From Corynebacterium sp. (lineage in GTDB: Bacteria; Actinomycetota; Actinomycetes; Mycobacteriales; Mycobacteriaceae): DNA of 64,000 nt. The stretch is taken from contig NZ_JAUNLS010000006.1 in NCBI RefSeq assembly GCF_030532325.1, positions 1-64,000 on the forward strand, written 5' to 3'. Position 1 is the first letter of the stretch, and the number at the start of each line of letters is the position of its first letter. The notes below the pieces were generated by a model, which did not search any database, was not told the origin of the DNA, and saw only the letters and a list, made by a program, of their open reading frames with translations. A program made the translations under genes and the position numbers. This document shows, piece by piece, positions 17,253-26,049 of this stretch.

Positions 17253-18534
17253 GAGCCTCTCCTTTTTCTTCGGTGGTGGAGCTGGGGTGCTTCCCCAGCG
17301 CGAGAAGGATGAGCACGACGGTGGCCCCCAGGCCTAACCCCATCATGATAAGCCCGGCGTTTTCAGCCCCGAAAAGGCAGGCCACGCCACCGGCGTTGAT
17401 GAGTGCCAGGCGGAGGTAGCCGCCGCGCTGGGCGGCTTGCTGCCGGGCGCGCACGGTGTCCGGCCCGCCGCCGAGCAGCACGGGCAGCAGGTGCTGGGCC
17501 ACACCGGTGACCATCTGCAGAAGAGCCGCGCCCACAAAGACCGGCATGAGCAGAAGCGTTGCCCCGCGCGGGTACTCGCCCACCAGGGCCAGCGCGGCAT
17601 CCGCGGCGCACACGGCCAGCATCCACACCAGGCCGGCGATGACGGCCAGCGCGGCGATACTCATGCGGCCGCGCAGCACGCCGGCCAGGACCGGCTGGAT
17701 GACGGACAAAACCGCGAGCACCACGAAGAGCTGCGCCATGCCGGCGGCCACGCTCAGCCCCACCGCGTAGAGAAACATCGCGGCGCTGAGCCCCACGCAG
17801 TGCACCACCAACGCGCGCAGGCACCGCGCAGCCGCCTGCCCGGCGATCCTGGTGCCCGTCAGGGTGGGAAGCAGGGTGACCACCGTGGCCACGATGGTCA
17901 TGAGGGCAAAGCCCCACACCATCCCACGGGAGTGGGCGGCTACCAGGGCGGAGTAGTTCCCCAGCCCGTTGCCCGCGGCCAGTACGAGCAGCGCGGAGAT
18001 CACCATGGCCACACAGGCGGCCAGGTACCAGGGCACGGTCACGGCGAAGGAACCGGTCAGCGCCCCGCGCAGGCAGCGGTAGATGACCGCGAACTGCCAG
18101 CCCAGCGCCACAATCACCAGGAGGCTGGCCGCCGTGGAGGCAACGCCCCAGTCATAGCCCGCCCGGTCCACCAAGAGCAGCACGAGTGCGGCCTGCACCA
18201 GGGCCACGCGCGCGGCCACGCCGCGGTAGCCCCCGGCCGGGGTGCGGGTCAGGGCCTGGCTAAAGTGCGTGCCCAGCACCACGATGGCGGTGGTCAGTGC
18301 GCCGATGGTCAGCGGGTGAATGAGATCCCACCACACCACGGGTGCGCCGAGCACGCCGGCCACGTAGATCCCCATGCCGCACAGGATCCACAGCCCCACC
18401 ACTGCGCCCGCGATGCGGAACCAGCGGCCGCGGGCGCGCAGGGATGCGGCAAGGGAGACATCCCGGGAGGTACCACCGGCAGCATGCCGGGAGCCTTCAC
18501 CGGAGACAACACTGAGCCCAAGGTTATTTTTCAC
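17245..18534 (-). CDS. Polytopic membrane protein coupled to the NirK-like protein
   Basis: The 429-residue product has about 12 hydrophobic segments and no recognised catalytic signature. Histidines occur in membrane segments, for example WDLIHPLTIGAL, VLGTHFSQAL and VAAHSRGMVWGF. This resembles the membrane domain that, from memory, some actinobacterial copper oxidases carry fused at their N-terminus. The stop overlaps the start of the NirK-like gene by eight bases, so a complex is likely. The GTG at 18534 is chosen because TACGAT lies seven bases upstream, a leaderless layout. The family name and any heme or copper binding are unproven. Confidence 0.55.
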   Translation of the reverse strand: MKNNLGLSVVSGEGSRHAAGGTSRDVSLAASLRARGRWFRIAGAVVGLWILCGMGIYVAGVLGAPVVWWDLIHPLTIGALTTAIVVLGTHFSQALTRTPAGGYRGVAARVALVQAALVLLLVDRAGYDWGVASTAASLLVIVALGWQFAVIYRCLRGALTGSFAVTVPWYLAACVAMVISALLVLAAGNGLGNYSALVAAHSRGMVWGFALMTIVATVVTLLPTLTGTRIAGQAAARCLRALVVHCVGLSAAMFLYAVGLSVAAGMAQLFVVLAVLSVIQPVLAGVLRGRMSIAALAVIAGLVWMLAVCAADAALALVGEYPRGATLLLMPVFVGAALLQMVTGVAQHLLPVLLGGGPDTVRARQQAAQRGGYLRLALINAGGVACLFGAENAGLIMMGLGLGATVVLILLALGKHPSSTTEEKGEAHA

Positions 18535-18541
18535 GGACTTA

Positions 18542-18547
18542 ATCGTA
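18542..18547 (-). promoter_or_regulatory. -10 element of a probable leaderless promoter for the membrane-protein/NirK-like pair
   Basis: On the minus strand TACGAT is followed by seven bases and then the GTG at 18534. No ribosome site precedes the GTG. Spacing matches the other leaderless candidates in this window. Confidence 0.4.
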
Positions 18548-18649
18548 GTAAACTTTCAGGCACCAAGGAAGCGCCCGCATTCCCGCCCGCCAGCGCCCCG
18601 CGCGCACTAGTGTGTGATGCAGCCGCCCCACAACCGGAGGAGCCCCTTG

Positions 18650-19438
18650 ATGCACAGCACACCCCACCACCCGCGCCGTGCGGCCGCAGCGGCTGCGCTC
18701 ATTGTGAGCAGCGCGCTGACCTTGAGCGGCTGCGCCAGCCAGCCCGCGGATACACTCCAGGTCTTCGCGGCCTCCTCCACCCGGGTGCTCAACGAGGATC
18801 TCCAGGCGCAGTCAGAGATACCCCTGGCCTTTAACAACGGCGGTTCTTCTGAGCTGGTCCACACCATCCACGAGGGCGCGCCGGCCGATCTCCTGCTCAC
18901 CGCCTCCGCCGCCACGATGGACATGGCCGTCCACAACGGCGACGTGGACGCCCCGCGCACCCTGGCCACCAACACCATGGTCATGGTGGTTCCGCGCGGA
19001 AACCCGGCGGGTATTAGCTCCATTCACGATCTCACCGACGACACCCGCCTGGTACTCTGCGATCCCCAGGTGCCTTGCGGTGATACTTCCCAGCGCATCA
19101 TGCAGGAGGCAGGCCTTAACGTCAGCGCCGATTCCCTCGAGGGCCAGGTGGCCGACGTCCTGGGAAAGGTTGCCTCCGGTGAGGCCGACGCCGGCTGGGT
19201 CTACTCCACCGACGCCGCCGCCAGCGATGACGTGGAAGCCATCGAAATCGACGGAGCCGAGCGCTTCCGCAACGAGATCAAGGGCGCGGTGGTCAGTGCT
19301 AGCTCCCGCCGGGAGGAGGCCCAGGCGCTGCTGGACCTGCTGGCCACGGAGTTCAGCGAGTCCTGGCGCGCGCACGGTTTCAGCCCCGCGGACAGCCCTT
19401 CCCCCTCAACTGCATCCCGCCCATCACGCGACACGTAG
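18650..19438 (+). CDS. modA: Molybdate ABC transporter substrate-binding lipoprotein ModA
   Basis: ModA captures molybdate outside the membrane for ABC import. The product is 262 residues. A lipoprotein signal ends in the lipobox LSGC near residue 25. The mature part has the ModA pattern: FAASSTRVLNED, FNNGGSSELVHTI, GAPADLLLTA and, later, GEADAGWVYSTDA. The ATG at 18650 follows GGAGGA at good spacing; an upstream ATG at 18616 lacks this. The gene lies 14 bases before the fused permease-ATPase gene. It would supply molybdenum for the cofactor genes and NarG. Confidence 0.9.
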   Translation: MHSTPHHPRRAAAAAALIVSSALTLSGCASQPADTLQVFAASSTRVLNEDLQAQSEIPLAFNNGGSSELVHTIHEGAPADLLLTASAATMDMAVHNGDVDAPRTLATNTMVMVVPRGNPAGISSIHDLTDDTRLVLCDPQVPCGDTSQRIMQEAGLNVSADSLEGQVADVLGKVASGEADAGWVYSTDAAASDDVEAIEIDGAERFRNEIKGAVVSASSRREEAQALLDLLATEFSESWRAHGFSPADSPSPSTASRPSRDT

Positions 19439-19452
19439 AATCAACGGATCTG

Positions 19453-21396
19453 ATGCCAGATTCACCCACGCCCACCCCGCACACCGGCGCCGTGCGCGGC
19501 CCGCTTACCGAGGCCCCCGCGCGCTTCCCGCTGCCGGTCGCCCTCGTGGCACTACTCGCCGCGGCCTACATCCTCGCCCCCGTGCTGGCCTTGGGCACCC
19601 GCGTTCCCTGGAGGAATCTGGGCAGCCTGCTGCGCACCCCGGAGACAGCCGACCTAGTGCGGATCACCCTCAGCTCCGGGCTCATCGCCACCGCTGTGTC
19701 CACCGTGCTGGGCACCTGCCTGGCGCTGTGGCTGCAGCAACTGCGCGGCAGCGCCCCGCTGGCCCGCGCGCTGGTCTACCTGCCCCTGGCCATGCCCCCG
19801 GTGGTTGGCGGCCTGGCGCTTACCGCGCTGCTGGGGCGCCAGGGCCTACTCTCGCCGCTGCTGGCGGCCACGGGCATTCAGCTTGCCTTCGCCTTCTCTG
19901 GGGTGGTGGCCGCGCACACGTTTGTCACCATGCCCTTCGTGGTGGTGGCGGTGGATTCCGCGCTGCGCCACCTCGATCCGGAGGTTCACGCCAGCGCTCG
20001 GGCGGTGGGCATTAGCCCCTGGCGCATCCTCAGCCGCATTACTACCCCGGCCATCGCCCCGGCCGTGCTCAGCGGCGCTGCTCTGGCCCTGGCCCGCTCC
20101 CTGGGGGAATTCGGCACCACCATCACCTTCGCCGGATCCATGCCCGGGGTCACGCGCACCATGCCCAGCGGCATCTACCTTGCCCGCGAGGTCAGCGCCG
20201 ATCACGCCTACGCCCTGTCCGCGCTACTCATTGGCCTGGCGCTCGTCGCACTCATCATCGCTGCCGCACCCGGGCTGTGGGCCTGGACCCGCGCCCACCG
20301 CAGTACCCAGACCCCCAAGCACACCGAGGCGATGGACGTGGCCGCCTTGCGCGATCTCACCGCCGCCGACAACGCCACGCTTGACGACGTCCTCCTCGAC
20401 ACCCCCTCCCACCACGTGCGTTTCCCGGGCGGCGCTACCACGGCGGTCATCGGCCCCAACGGCTCCGGCAAGACCACGCTCATGAGTTTTCTGGGCGGCA
20501 GGTTCAGCGGCGCCACCGTGCGCGGCGGCCACGGGGAGGCGGACCACGCGGACGCAACCGCACGCACGAGCCACCGCGCGCAGATCGTGATGCTCACCCA
20601 GCGCCCCGGACTGCCGCCGACGGCCACCGTGCGCCAAGCGCTGACCATGGTCACCGGCAATGCCTCCCGCACCGAGGAGCTTCTGCGTGCCGCCGGGCTG
20701 AGCGGCTTGGGCCACGTGCGTGAGCTCTCCGGCGGGCAGGCCGCCCAAGTAGCCCTCTTGCGCGCGCTGGCCGCCCGGCCGCAGGTCTTGGTCCTCGATG
20801 AGCCCTTTGCCGCCATGGATGTCGCAGCCGCCGCGCGCTGGCGCTACTTCTTGTCCACCGCCTCCGGCACACGCACCCTCGTGCTGGTCACCCACCGACT
20901 GGAGGACGTCACCGCACTGGCCAGCGAGCTACTCGTCATGGACAACGCCCAGGTGCGCGCCCAGGGTCCCGCACGCGCTCTGCTTGCTCAGCCGCCAACG
21001 GCCTTCGTTGCCGAGCTGCAAGGCGTGAACTTCCTCGAGGGCAGCGTAGACGGGGAGTTCTTTTCCTGCGGTGGGCTGCGCGTTCCGCTAAGTTCCATCG
21101 AGCACGCCAGCCTCACACCCGGCTACTCCGGCCCCGTCTGCGCCACGTGCAGCGACGAGGACGTCGTCGTGGTGCCCGAGGCACGCGATGCTGCCACTAC
21201 GGGAGCACCCGGGAAGACCACAGCAGAAACCACCGTGGTGGCGCTGACCCACGAGGGCGGCAAAGACGTGCTCATCCTCGAGCTTGCCGGGCAGCGCCTG
21301 CGCGCTGCTGCCCCCGCGGGCCACCCCGCAGGCGGGCCCGGCTCCTTAGTGCGCGTTGCGGTTTCCAACCTGCGCGTCTATCCAAAAATGTATTAA
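19453..21396 (+). CDS. Fused molybdate ABC transporter permease-ATPase (ModB-ModC)
   Basis: One 647-residue polypeptide holds both the membrane and the ATP-binding part of the importer. Residues about 25-275 form a ModB permease with some six membrane segments and an EAA-type loop seen in ARAVGISPWRI. Residues about 310-500 form an ABC ATPase with Walker A GPNGSGKTT, signature LSGGQ, Walker B VLVLDEP and the switch His in VTHR. A weak C-terminal tail of about 110 residues may be a TOBE-like molybdate sensor domain. ModB and ModC are normally separate proteins, and no stop or frame change separates them here. Confidence 0.85.
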   Translation: MPDSPTPTPHTGAVRGPLTEAPARFPLPVALVALLAAAYILAPVLALGTRVPWRNLGSLLRTPETADLVRITLSSGLIATAVSTVLGTCLALWLQQLRGSAPLARALVYLPLAMPPVVGGLALTALLGRQGLLSPLLAATGIQLAFAFSGVVAAHTFVTMPFVVVAVDSALRHLDPEVHASARAVGISPWRILSRITTPAIAPAVLSGAALALARSLGEFGTTITFAGSMPGVTRTMPSGIYLAREVSADHAYALSALLIGLALVALIIAAAPGLWAWTRAHRSTQTPKHTEAMDVAALRDLTAADNATLDDVLLDTPSHHVRFPGGATTAVIGPNGSGKTTLMSFLGGRFSGATVRGGHGEADHADATARTSHRAQIVMLTQRPGLPPTATVRQALTMVTGNASRTEELLRAAGLSGLGHVRELSGGQAAQVALLRALAARPQVLVLDEPFAAMDVAAAARWRYFLSTASGTRTLVLVTHRLEDVTALASELLVMDNAQVRAQGPARALLAQPPTAFVAELQGVNFLEGSVDGEFFSCGGLRVPLSSIEHASLTPGYSGPVCATCSDEDVVVVPEARDAATTGAPGKTTAETTVVALTHEGGKDVLILELAGQRLRAAAPAGHPAGGPGSLVRVAVSNLRVYPKMY

Positions 21397-21424
21397 TTAG
21401 CCAGGTTTTGCGCACGTAGTGGCA

Positions 21425-21437
21425 GATATCGCATATC
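21425..21437. promoter_or_regulatory. Candidate operator before the ArnR-like gene
   Basis: GATAT and ATATC form a perfect inverted repeat around a three-base centre, 65 bases before the regulator start. A possible -10 element, TAAAGT, lies near 21469-21474. Autoregulation is a guess from position only. Confidence 0.3.
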
Positions 21438-21502
21438 CAAATTTGTAAAAAATAGGGGTAGGGGCGGTAAAGTTTTCCTGATAGGTACATAAAGGAGCAT
21501 TC

Positions 21503-22198
21503 ATGTCAGCGCAAATGCCTCGCTCATCCACTGAGCTCTTCCCCGAGGCGCTTCGCCTTTCCCCCAAGCAACGCGAAGTGCTCACCACGCTGCAAAACTA
21601 CCCCCAAGGCGCCAAGGCCGCCGACATCGCAGCGGACATGTCCATGCATGTCAACACCGCCCGCGGGCACCTCGATGAACTCGTCCAAGCCGGCGCGGTG
21701 CGCGTGGCCACCTCACCGGCCAAGGGCCGCGGGCGCCCCTCACTCATCTTCCAGGTGCGTGTGCCCGATAACCGCTCGGTGGCCGAGGAGTACATCACCC
21801 TCATCAGCGTGCTCGCGGAGATGCTGGCAGATAAGGATCAGCTCGATGACTTCGCCTCCGAGCAGGCCCGCGAGATCGGGCGCTCCTGGGCCAACTCGAC
21901 CCTCGCCGGTGGCAAGGCGCAGCCAGGTGCGCTGCTCTCCCTGTACCGCAAGATGCGCGACATGGGCTTTGACCCGGTCTTCTCCCACGCCGAGTACCAG
22001 CACAATGGCGAGGCCACCATGGAGCTGCACGCTTGCCCCTTCGTGGCGGCGGGCGTGAAGCCCTCTCCTTTTGTCTGCGGCATCCACGCCGGATTCCTCG
22101 ACCAGACCGCGAAGAACTCCGGCGAGAATCTGCACCTGGAGCTCTTGCCCAAGTCCGGCAACGGCGTGTGCTGCGTGAACGTGAACGCCACAGACTAG
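21503..22198 (+). CDS. ArnR-like winged-helix regulator with C-terminal cysteines
   Basis: The 231-residue protein opens with a winged-helix DNA-binding domain (KQREVLTTLQN, then AADIAADMSMHVNTARGHLDEL) at about residues 20-85. The C-terminal half ends with cysteines arranged as HACPF, FVCGIH and GVCCVN, a likely iron-sulfur site like those of ArnR and SufR. ArnR of C. glutamicum represses narKGHJI and hmp under aerobic conditions. Position next to the mod and nar genes makes ArnR the best match, though SufR-like regulators share this layout. AAAGGAG precedes the ATG. The gene converges on thrB. Confidence 0.65.
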   Translation: MSAQMPRSSTELFPEALRLSPKQREVLTTLQNYPQGAKAADIAADMSMHVNTARGHLDELVQAGAVRVATSPAKGRGRPSLIFQVRVPDNRSVAEEYITLISVLAEMLADKDQLDDFASEQAREIGRSWANSTLAGGKAQPGALLSLYRKMRDMGFDPVFSHAEYQHNGEATMELHACPFVAAGVKPSPFVCGIHAGFLDQTAKNSGENLHLELLPKSGNGVCCVNVNATD

Positions 22199-22216
22199 AA
22201 GCTGACCAGCAGCAGC

Positions 22217-23143
22217 CTAGGAGCTGCGCTCCACCTTCACCGGGCCGGCCACCTCGAGCTCAAGCACGCGCAAGCCTTGCTCGCGGGCCTCGTCCAGGAT
22301 GGACTCCTCGACCGGCTCGGTGTGCAGCACCATGACGGTGGGGCCGGCACCAGAGAGGTAGGCGGCATAGCCGCGGTTGCGCAGGCGGTTAACCCACTCC
22401 GCGGTCACCGGAAGCACATCGGCGCGGTAGGGCTGGTGCAGGCGGTCGCGGGTTCCCTCCCACAGCAGCTCGGGGTACTGGGTCAGGGCTGCGACGTTGA
22501 CCGCGGTGCGCGAGACATTAAAAGCAGCGTCGGCGTGCGTGACGTGGGAAGGCAGCACGCGGCGCACCGCCTGGGTGGAGGCCTTGAAATCCGGTACCAG
22601 GGCCGTGGCCTTGATGGACTCGTGCACGTGCAAGCTGGCGGCCTTGTACTCCGGCGGGGTCTGGCCGTCCACCGGCACGGTGGTCCAGGAGACGACGGCG
22701 TCGCCAAGCACGGAGGCCGCCGCGTTATCGGGGTGGCCCTCAAAGGCCGAGGAGAGCTGCACCACCTGCCCCTGGTTCAAGGGGAACCCGGCCAAGCCGT
22801 TACCCGCGGCCACGCCGGCCACCGCCGCAGAGGCGGAGGAACCCAGGCCGCGGGACTGCGGGATGTTGTTGGTGCACACCACGCGCAGGCCGGTCACGGT
22901 GACGTCGGCAGCCTGCAGCGCGGAGCGGATGGCCTTGACCACCAGGTGCGAGCCATCGCGCGGGAGGTCCTCGGCGCCCTCGCCGTAGATCTCCACCTCC
23001 AGCCCGGACGGGATGACCTCCGCCTCGACGGTGTCGTAGAGGCTCAGCGCGATGCCCAGGGTGTCGTAGCCGGGCCCCAGGTTGGCCGAGGATGCCGGCA
23101 CGGACACCGTGACCTTGGTGCCCACTTCGACGTCGGTGCTCAT
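22217..23143 (-). CDS. thrB: Homoserine kinase ThrB
   Basis: ThrB phosphorylates homoserine on the way to threonine. The 308-residue GHMP kinase shows [15 protein letters not shown] near the N-terminus, the ATP loop [12 protein letters not shown] near residue 92, and [10 protein letters not shown] near the C-terminus. AAAGGAG precedes the ATG at 23143. It follows hom after 39 bases on the same strand, as in the classical corynebacterial hom-thrB operon. Confidence 0.96.
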   Translation of the reverse strand: MSTDVEVGTKVTVSVPASSANLGPGYDTLGIALSLYDTVEAEVIPSGLEVEIYGEGAEDLPRDGSHLVVKAIRSALQAADVTVTGLRVVCTNNIPQSRGLGSSASAAVAGVAAGNGLAGFPLNQGQVVQLSSAFEGHPDNAAASVLGDAVVSWTTVPVDGQTPPEYKAASLHVHESIKATALVPDFKASTQAVRRVLPSHVTHADAAFNVSRTAVNVAALTQYPELLWEGTRDRLHQPYRADVLPVTAEWVNRLRNRGYAAYLSGAGPTVMVLHTEPVEESILDEAREQGLRVLELEVAGPVKVERSS

Positions 23144-23182
23144 GAAGTTCTCCTTTGCTCGTTAGCTAAAAGCCCCAGCGCC

Positions 23183-24535
23183 CTAGGCGCCCAGGCGGAT
23201 CACGGAGTGGACTGCCTTGACTTCCTCGAGCTGGCCCAGCTCCGCGACGATCTTCTCCAGCTCGGACTCCTTGGCGGAGTGGGTAACCACGATGAGGCGG
23301 GCAGTATCGCCGCGCTCCTCCTGGCGCACGGTACGCAGGGAGACGTCGTGGCCGGCAAACACGCCGGAGATGGCGGCGAGCACGCCGGTGCGGTCCTCGA
23401 CCTCCATGTCCACGTGGTAGCGGGTGGTGACCTCGCCGAAGGGGGCAATCGGCAGGTTGGCGTAGGTGTTCTCCCCCGGGGCGCGCCCGCCGTGCACGAT
23501 GTTGCGGGCAGCACCCACCAGGTCACCAAGCACCGCGGAGGCGGTGGGGTTGCCGCCGGCGCCGTTGCCGTAGAACATCAGGGAGCCGGCTGCCTCAGCC
23601 TCGACGAAGATTGCGTTGTAGGACTGGGATACGGAAGCCAAGGGGTGTTCCTTCGGGACCAGGGTGGGGTGAACGCGCGCGCTGACGGATTCCTGGCCGG
23701 TGGCCTCATCCACCAGGCGCTCGCAGATGGCCAGCAGCTTGATGGAGTAGCCGGCCTGGTTGGCGGCGCTGATATCGTCGGCTGTGATCTTGGAAATGCC
23801 CTCACAGTAGACGTCATCGAAGGTTACGCGGGTGTAGAAGCCCAGCGAGGCCAGGATGGCAGCCTTGGAGGCGGCGTCGTGACCCTCGACATCGGCAGTG
23901 GGATCGGCCTCGGCGTAGCCCAGGCGGGTGGCCTCGGCCAGTGCTTCGTCGTAGGAAGCGCCGGTGGACTCCATGGCGTCGAGGATGAAGTTGGTGGTGC
24001 CGTTGACGATTCCCGAGATGCGCTGGATCTGATCACCGGCCAGGGAGCGGCGCAGCATGCCCACCACCGGGATGGCCGCAGCCACGGCGGCCTCGAAGTA
24101 GAGGTCCACCTCGGCGCGGTCGGCGGCCTCGGCCAGCTCGTCGGCGTGGGCGGCCACCAGTGCCTTGTTGGCGGTGACCACGGACTTGCCCGCGTTGAGC
24201 GCGGAGAGCACCAGTTCGCGGGGGTAGTCGATGCCGCCAATGACCTCAACGACCAAGTCGATGTCCTCGCGCAGGACGAGGGACTTAGCGTCGTCCGTCA
24301 GCAGCTCCTGGGGAACGCCCGGGCGCAGCTTGTTCTTGTTGTGCACGGCGATGCCGCGGATCTCCGCGCGGCCTCCGATGCGCTGCTCGAAGGCATCAGC
24401 GTGCTCGTTGAGCAGGCGGTAGACCTCAGCACCCACGGTGCCAAAGCCCAGCAGCGCAACGCCCACAGTGCCACTGTGCGCGCCCTTTCGCTGCGTTGCC
24501 GTCTGCGTCGTCGCGTCGTGGTTCGTCTCGGTCAT
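23183..24535 (-). CDS. hom: Homoserine dehydrogenase Hom
   Basis: Hom reduces aspartate semialdehyde to homoserine, the branch to threonine, methionine and isoleucine. The 450-residue protein has the NAD(P)-binding motif GFGTVGAEV near residue 30, the family stretch GIVNGTTNFILD near 180, and a C-terminal ACT domain at about 360-440, which in this family mediates threonine feedback. GAAGGGG precedes the ATG. It is the first gene of hom-thrB and has its own promoter region after lysA. Confidence 0.96.
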   Translation of the reverse strand: MTETNHDATTQTATQRKGAHSGTVGVALLGFGTVGAEVYRLLNEHADAFEQRIGGRAEIRGIAVHNKNKLRPGVPQELLTDDAKSLVLREDIDLVVEVIGGIDYPRELVLSALNAGKSVVTANKALVAAHADELAEAADRAEVDLYFEAAVAAAIPVVGMLRRSLAGDQIQRISGIVNGTTNFILDAMESTGASYDEALAEATRLGYAEADPTADVEGHDAASKAAILASLGFYTRVTFDDVYCEGISKITADDISAANQAGYSIKLLAICERLVDEATGQESVSARVHPTLVPKEHPLASVSQSYNAIFVEAEAAGSLMFYGNGAGGNPTASAVLGDLVGAARNIVHGGRAPGENTYANLPIAPFGEVTTRYHVDMEVEDRTGVLAAISGVFAGHDVSLRTVRQEERGDTARLIVVTHSAKESELEKIVAELGQLEEVKAVHSVIRLGA

Positions 24536-24620
24536 CTCGCCCCTTCAACAGTGTTGTGATCGGCAGCGTGATCGGCGGTTACCGGCGCTGTGATCGTCGT
24601 TAAGCAAATGGATGCCCAAC

Positions 24621-24626
24621 ACTATA
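24621..24626 (-). promoter_or_regulatory. Probable -10 element of the hom promoter
   Basis: On the minus strand TGTATAGT gives a -10 hexamer TATAGT about 85 bases before the hom ATG. An imperfect inverted repeat, TAGACAG with CTGTATA across six bases, overlaps it and could be an operator. It does not match the McbR consensus spacing that I know. Confidence 0.45.
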
Positions 24627-24650
24627 CAGAACGAGCTGTCTATTTTTTGG

Positions 24651-24673
24651 GTGGGGGATGTTAGCTCCCCCAC
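24651..24673. terminator. Hairpin between lysA and hom
   Basis: GTGGGGGA pairs with TCCCCCAC across a seven-base loop. The T-run TTTTATT follows on the plus strand, opposite to the flanking genes. On the minus strand the hairpin is followed by A residues. It may end lysA transcription without a U-tail or block antisense transcription. Confidence 0.5.
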
Positions 24674-24702
24674 TTTTATTCACGGAGTCTCCTGAGGGGT
24701 CC

Positions 24703-26040
24703 CTACTCCACCTCGAGGGAGAGCAGATCCTCCACCGTCTCGCGGCGCAGCATGAGGCGGGCCTGCCCATCGCGCACGGAGACCACCGCCGGGCGCAGCG
24801 CGCCGTTGTAGCGCGAGGCCATCATGTACTGGTAGGCGCCGGTGGTGGCAAAGGCCAGAAGGTCACCGCTGGTGATATCCCCCGGCAGCTCGCGCTCGTT
24901 GACCAAAATATCGCCAGACTCGCAGTGGAAGCCCACCACGCGGGAATCTACCGGCTCGCCCTCGGTGCGGCGGTTGACCACGCGCACGTCGTACTCGGAG
25001 CCGTAGAGCACCGGGCGGATGTTATCGGACATGCCGCCGTCCACGGAGAGGTAGCGGCGAATCGGCAGCTCGGCCTTGCCGGTCTCCACGTCCTTGACCG
25101 TGCCCACGGAATACACCGTCACCGCCGAGGCCCCCACCAGGGAGCGGCCGGGCTCGACCAGCACAAAGGGCGGCTCGATGCCGAGCTCACGGGCGGTGCG
25201 CTCCACGGCGGCCAGCAGATCGGAGGCCAGGGAGGCGACGTCGAGTGCTTCCTCGTACTCCATGTAAGGGATGCCAAAGCCGCCGCCAAGATCCAGCTCC
25301 TTGAGCGAGACGCCAAGCTCGGTGTGGATGCGCTTGTACAGGCCCAGCACGCGCTCGGCAGCGAGCTTGAAGCCTTCGGCGTTAAAGACTGAGGAACCCA
25401 CGTGGCAGTGCAGGCCCACCAGGGTGAGGTTCTCCGCCTCGAGTACGCGCTGGGCGGCGTCAAAAGCAGCACCCGTGGCCAGCGAGATACCGAACTTCTG
25501 GTCCTCGTGGGCGGTGGCGATGAACTCGTGGGTATGCGCGTCGATGCCGGGCTTGACGCGGATCATCACCGGCTGGACGCGGCCGGCTTCACGCGCGATG
25601 GCGTCGAGGCGGTCGAGCTCCTCGGTGTTATCCAGCACCACATGGCCCACACCGTTGTCCACGCACAGCTGCAGGTATTCGTCTTCCTTGTTGTTGCCGT
25701 GGGCGGTCATCCGCGCCGGCGGGAAGCTGGTGGACAGCGCGAGCTTCGCCTCGTTTAGGGAGGCCACGTCCAGGCATAGGCCCTCCTCGTTGACCCAGCC
25801 CAGCACCTGCCGGGAGATGAAGGCCTTGGAGGCGTAGTGGACGTGCTCTGGGCCCCCGAAGGCCTGGGCCATATCGCGGCAGCGGGAACGGAAGTCCTCT
25901 TCGTCGAAGACGTAGAGCGGGGTCCCGTACTCCGCGGCGAGATCGGTCAGAGCTACCCCGCCGATGGTGACCACGCCGTCCTCGCGGCGCGCGGCCGTGC
26001 GTGGCCACACGTGGGCCGGAAGCTGGTTGAAGCTCGTCAT
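24703..26040 (-). CDS. lysA: Diaminopimelate decarboxylase LysA
   Basis: LysA decarboxylates meso-diaminopimelate to L-lysine. The 445-residue PLP enzyme shows the cofactor lysine in YASKAF near residue 70, HCHVGSS near 215, the phosphate-binding GGGFG near 255, EPGRSLVG near 300 and the active-site Cys in CESGD near 375. The ATG at 26040 lies nine bases after argS, and argS-lysA is a known corynebacterial operon. Confidence 0.97.
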   Translation of the reverse strand: MTSFNQLPAHVWPRTAARREDGVVTIGGVALTDLAAEYGTPLYVFDEEDFRSRCRDMAQAFGGPEHVHYASKAFISRQVLGWVNEEGLCLDVASLNEAKLALSTSFPPARMTAHGNNKEDEYLQLCVDNGVGHVVLDNTEELDRLDAIAREAGRVQPVMIRVKPGIDAHTHEFIATAHEDQKFGISLATGAAFDAAQRVLEAENLTLVGLHCHVGSSVFNAEGFKLAAERVLGLYKRIHTELGVSLKELDLGGGFGIPYMEYEEALDVASLASDLLAAVERTARELGIEPPFVLVEPGRSLVGASAVTVYSVGTVKDVETGKAELPIRRYLSVDGGMSDNIRPVLYGSEYDVRVVNRRTEGEPVDSRVVGFHCESGDILVNERELPGDITSGDLLAFATTGAYQYMMASRYNGALRPAVVSVRDGQARLMLRRETVEDLLSLEVE

Positions 26041-26049
26041 CGCTGTCTC

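Noticed and set aside
16026-17312. Long plus-strand frame opposite the copper protein gene
   Set aside because: Its His/Gly/Val-rich composition is typical of antisense reading of a GC-rich gene, and the minus-strand copper ligands are intact.
22277-24559. 760-codon plus-strand frame across thrB and hom
   Set aside because: It spans two well-recognised minus-strand genes and shows only antisense composition.
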